Shown here: one piece after another, positions 8,255 to 10,229 of the stretch
Position numbering within the stretch: position 1 is the first letter of the stretch
Layout: each line of letters opens with the position of its first letter
Assembly (NCBI GenBank): GCA_000697335.1
Contig: JNEM01007274.1
Location: 1-10,229, forward strand
Origin: Conidiobolus incongruus B7586
Taxonomy: Eukaryota; Entomophthoromycota; Entomophthoromycetes; Entomophthorales; Conidiobolaceae
Length of the DNA stretch: 10,229 nucleotides
Direction: 5' to 3'
Notes under the pieces: generated by a model
Seen by the model: the letters and a program-made list of their open reading frames with translations, nothing else
What the model was told of the DNA's origin: nothing
Database searches by the model: none
Position numbers and translations under genes: made by a program

Positions 8255-8857
8255 ATGCTCTATATCAAAATAGCCAAATTTATTTTATCTACATTAGCTT
8301 TCCATTATATAATCACTAAATATGATTTAAACATTACAGGAGTTTTTTTTGCGATATTTCTCCCCTATTTCATTGTCAACCACATAAAGCAATATTTTTT
8401 ATTTCCACAATATGAAAGACCCATTTACATGAATTTGAATTATTATTTAATGGATATTTTCTTACTTCCTATTTGCGTATATTGTATTTCGGTACCAATG
8501 CTTAATTTTTTATCAGGATCATTGTCAGCAATTGCTTGCCTTAGATTGATGGACAGCGCTATTAAAAGAGGATCAGAAGGTCATAAGTCTTTAGTGTATC
8601 GTTGCTCTGCTGGGTATTATTATCCTCTTAAAGGTCAAAAACCCACTATAAATGCTCAATGGAGAAATATGATTGAAGTTGGTATTGCTGGAGGTCAAGG
8701 AAGTACAATTATTTATGAAGAACAGAGTTCAAATGGTGCTAGAAATGGATATATATTTGACTGCTCTCCCAACCATGAATCAAATGTCCAATTCTTTTTG
8801 AAACAATTAAAAAACTCACACTCTTCTACTAAATCGAAAAGCAAATCCAATTATTAA
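8255..8857 (+). CDS. Orphan three-segment membrane protein, DCSPN family (200 aa)
   Basis: Function unknown; member of the same unrecognised family. Hydrophobic segments lie at about residues 4-20, 27-43 and 61-87. The C-terminal domain holds C-S-A-G-Y (Cys117), Trp136, V-G-I-A-G (142-146), T-I-I (151-153), N-G (160-161) and G-Y-I-F-D-C-S-P-N (165-173, Cys170), then N-V-Q-F-F-L-K-Q-L. Both Cys and the Trp are at the same residue numbers as in the second gene, and the two align without gaps. The tail (188-200) is a Ser/Lys-rich low-complexity stretch that the paralogs lack. I chose the ATG at 8255 because it follows an in-frame stop nine bases upstream and matches the paralog start. It is preceded by CAG, so splicing just before the start is possible. 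Two of the four recognisable relics (5383 and 1010) resemble this gene most. Confidence 0.88.
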   Translation: MLYIKIAKFILSTLAFHYIITKYDLNITGVFFAIFLPYFIVNHIKQYFLFPQYERPIYMNLNYYLMDIFLLPICVYCISVPMLNFLSGSLSAIACLRLMDSAIKRGSEGHKSLVYRCSAGYYYPLKGQKPTINAQWRNMIEVGIAGGQGSTIIYEEQSSNGARNGYIFDCSPNHESNVQFFLKQLKNSHSSTKSKSKSNY

Positions 8858-8859
8858 TT

Positions 8860-8865
8860 AATAAA
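8860..8865 (+). terminator. Possible polyadenylation hexamer AATAAA
   Basis: AATAAA begins three bases after the third gene's stop codon. It is plausible as part of a 3' end signal but common by chance here. Confidence 0.2.
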
Positions 8866-8884
8866 CAACCATTCAATATTTTTT

Positions 8885-9100
8885 AACAGTTGGCATTGGC
8901 TTTTGTAATTATCTTAAAACTATTTTAAGAGATTGTATCGGGCAGAAATATCTATTATTATATTTACAGATATTACCAATTTTTAATCTTAATAATAATC
9001 GATTATGAATAGCTGCCTTAGTATTCTTTTATCAAATTTTTATATTTAAATAATATAAATAAAAAAATGGAATTTTAAGTATGAAAAGGATTATTGATAA
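8885..9100 (+). pseudogene. Faint possible further family relic downstream of the third gene
   Basis: Near 8890-8935 one frame reads A-L-A-F followed by hydrophobic codons, similar to T-L-A-F in residues 13-16 of the third gene. The DNA shares ATTxGCTTT and a later GATT at roughly matching spacing. Beyond that the resemblance is only hydrophobic composition. No C-terminal motif is visible. If real it is a badly decayed N-terminal part; it may equally be chance. Confidence 0.2.
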
Positions 9101-9164
9101 AATTTCAGTTTAAATATTGAGTATATTTTTTATTAGTTATAGCAACTAAGTATGCATTCAAATC

Positions 9165-9281
9165 ATTATTATTATTATTATTATTTGTAAAAATTGAAAA
9201 TATTTTTAACATTTAAAGGGATATAACATTGTTTTTTGTAAAATTTATGATTTTGATTTAGGATAATAATAATAATAATAT
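9165..9281. repeat. Complementary ATT and AAT microsatellites
   Basis: (ATT)7 at 9165-9185 and an AAT run at 9263-9281 (five full units with AT on each side) are reverse complements over about 17 bases, separated by 77 bases. They could pair into a stem-loop, or they may be two independent slippage tracts. Confidence 0.6.
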
Positions 9282-10229
9282 AAAGTATTGAAAATTTTTT
9301 CTCCAAATATTTGATTGAGCTTTTTAATTATAATAAAATTATTCATGTTATTTCCAAGGTTATTAAATTATAAAATATTATTGATATATTAAATTATGGT
9401 GACATATTTAAATATTTTTTTATTTGAAATTAATTTAAACAAATTACAATGAACGGAAAAGTTAAACTAATAGTCACTTAATCAATTTAATATATCAGTG
9501 AGTTTATTTAAGCTTTAAATATATCTGTTAATATATATTAGATAATATTAATATAAATAATCTTATATTTTATCAATTGATTATGAGAAATAACAGTTAA
9601 GAAATAATAAAATATTTAACAAAAATTAAGAAAAAATATATTTATAATCGATATTAATTATATTTTTATATTTATATTAATGGTAAAAATCTAATTTATT
9701 TTATTATTTAAAAAATTTTGTATTTATACAATAATATGATAGTTTAAGAATTAGTCTTTTAATTTTAATACAGAAATTTAATAATGTCAAAATTTCAAAA
9801 TCAAAATTAATATAAATATTTTTATTTAATTTATAAAAATAAAAAAATAATATAAAATTAGTATTTTATATCATAAATAATTTTCCGTATTTTTGGCAAG
9901 CTTCTAATATTTAAAAGACAGTCCATTTTATTAAGGACTGAAATTTAATATTTTATAAACCATTTTAATTTATGTATAAGTATTATTTTTCTTATAATGA
10001 TATTTTATATTTATCTAAATAATTATAAATATATGTGTAAGAATATAATAAATATATTAAATATGGTATTTTTTTTAATTTTTTTATTTAGTAATTTTTT
10101 ATAATTTTAGTATTATAAATTTTAATAATTATAATTCAAAATGATAAATATTTTTAAAATATAATAAAAATATTAATTAGAAGTTATTTTATATAATAAA
10201 ATAATATATAACTTGGTGTTTGTTGATTT
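9282..10229. other. A/T-rich DNA to the window end, no gene seen
   Basis: Very low G+C with many A and T runs and no lasting frame on either strand. The only local structure I noted is the hairpin at 9919-9940: CAGTCC (9919-9924) pairs perfectly with GGACTG (9935-9940) around a 10-base A/T loop. Confidence 0.5.

Noticed and set aside
2003-8857. Alternative genetic code (CTG as Ser, or TAA/TAG as sense)
   Set aside because: A CTG codon in the first gene sits at a hydrophobic position of the G-Y-x-x-D-C motif, and all three frames end at TAA at matching family positions.

Overview
The window looks like nuclear DNA of a very A+T-rich eukaryote. Only about 17% of it (1,776 of 10,229 bases) is intact coding sequence. 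The three genes lack Shine-Dalgarno sites, have no introns inside their reading frames, and lie far apart in DNA full of short A/T runs. CTG codons sit at hydrophobic positions, so the standard code fits. A budding yeast, another fungus or a protist would all be possible; I cannot name the organism.

All three intact genes (2003-2581, 3835-4428, 8255-8857) are on the + strand and encode one family of 192-200 residue proteins. Each has a strongly hydrophobic N-terminal half with about three candidate membrane segments, followed by a compact C-terminal domain of about 75 residues. That domain carries a C-S-x-x-Y motif, a Trp 19 residues after its Cys, and a G-Y-x-x-D-C-S-P-N motif whose Cys lies exactly 53 residues after the first. 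I do not recognise the family. A disulfide-linked domain outside the membrane or in a lumen is an inference.

The gaps between these genes are not empty. By eye I find four decayed copies of the same family on the same strand: about 1010-1500, 2670-3430, 5383-5850 and 7790-8100. A fainter trace lies after the last gene (about 8885-9100). The window therefore reads as a head-to-tail array of one fast-changing family, with three copies alive and at least four dead. Birth-and-death clusters of secreted or membrane proteins under conflict often look like this, but nothing in the sequence shows what these proteins do.

One stretch does not belong to the array: a G+C- and CpG-rich island at about 6430-6915 (41% G+C over 6481-6900), with a GC hairpin and three CAATCGA heptamers. 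I could not identify it. The first 1 kb contains a strongly C-over-G skewed block (301-600). The last 1.3 kb is A/T-rich DNA with a complementary ATT/AAT microsatellite pair and one short hairpin.
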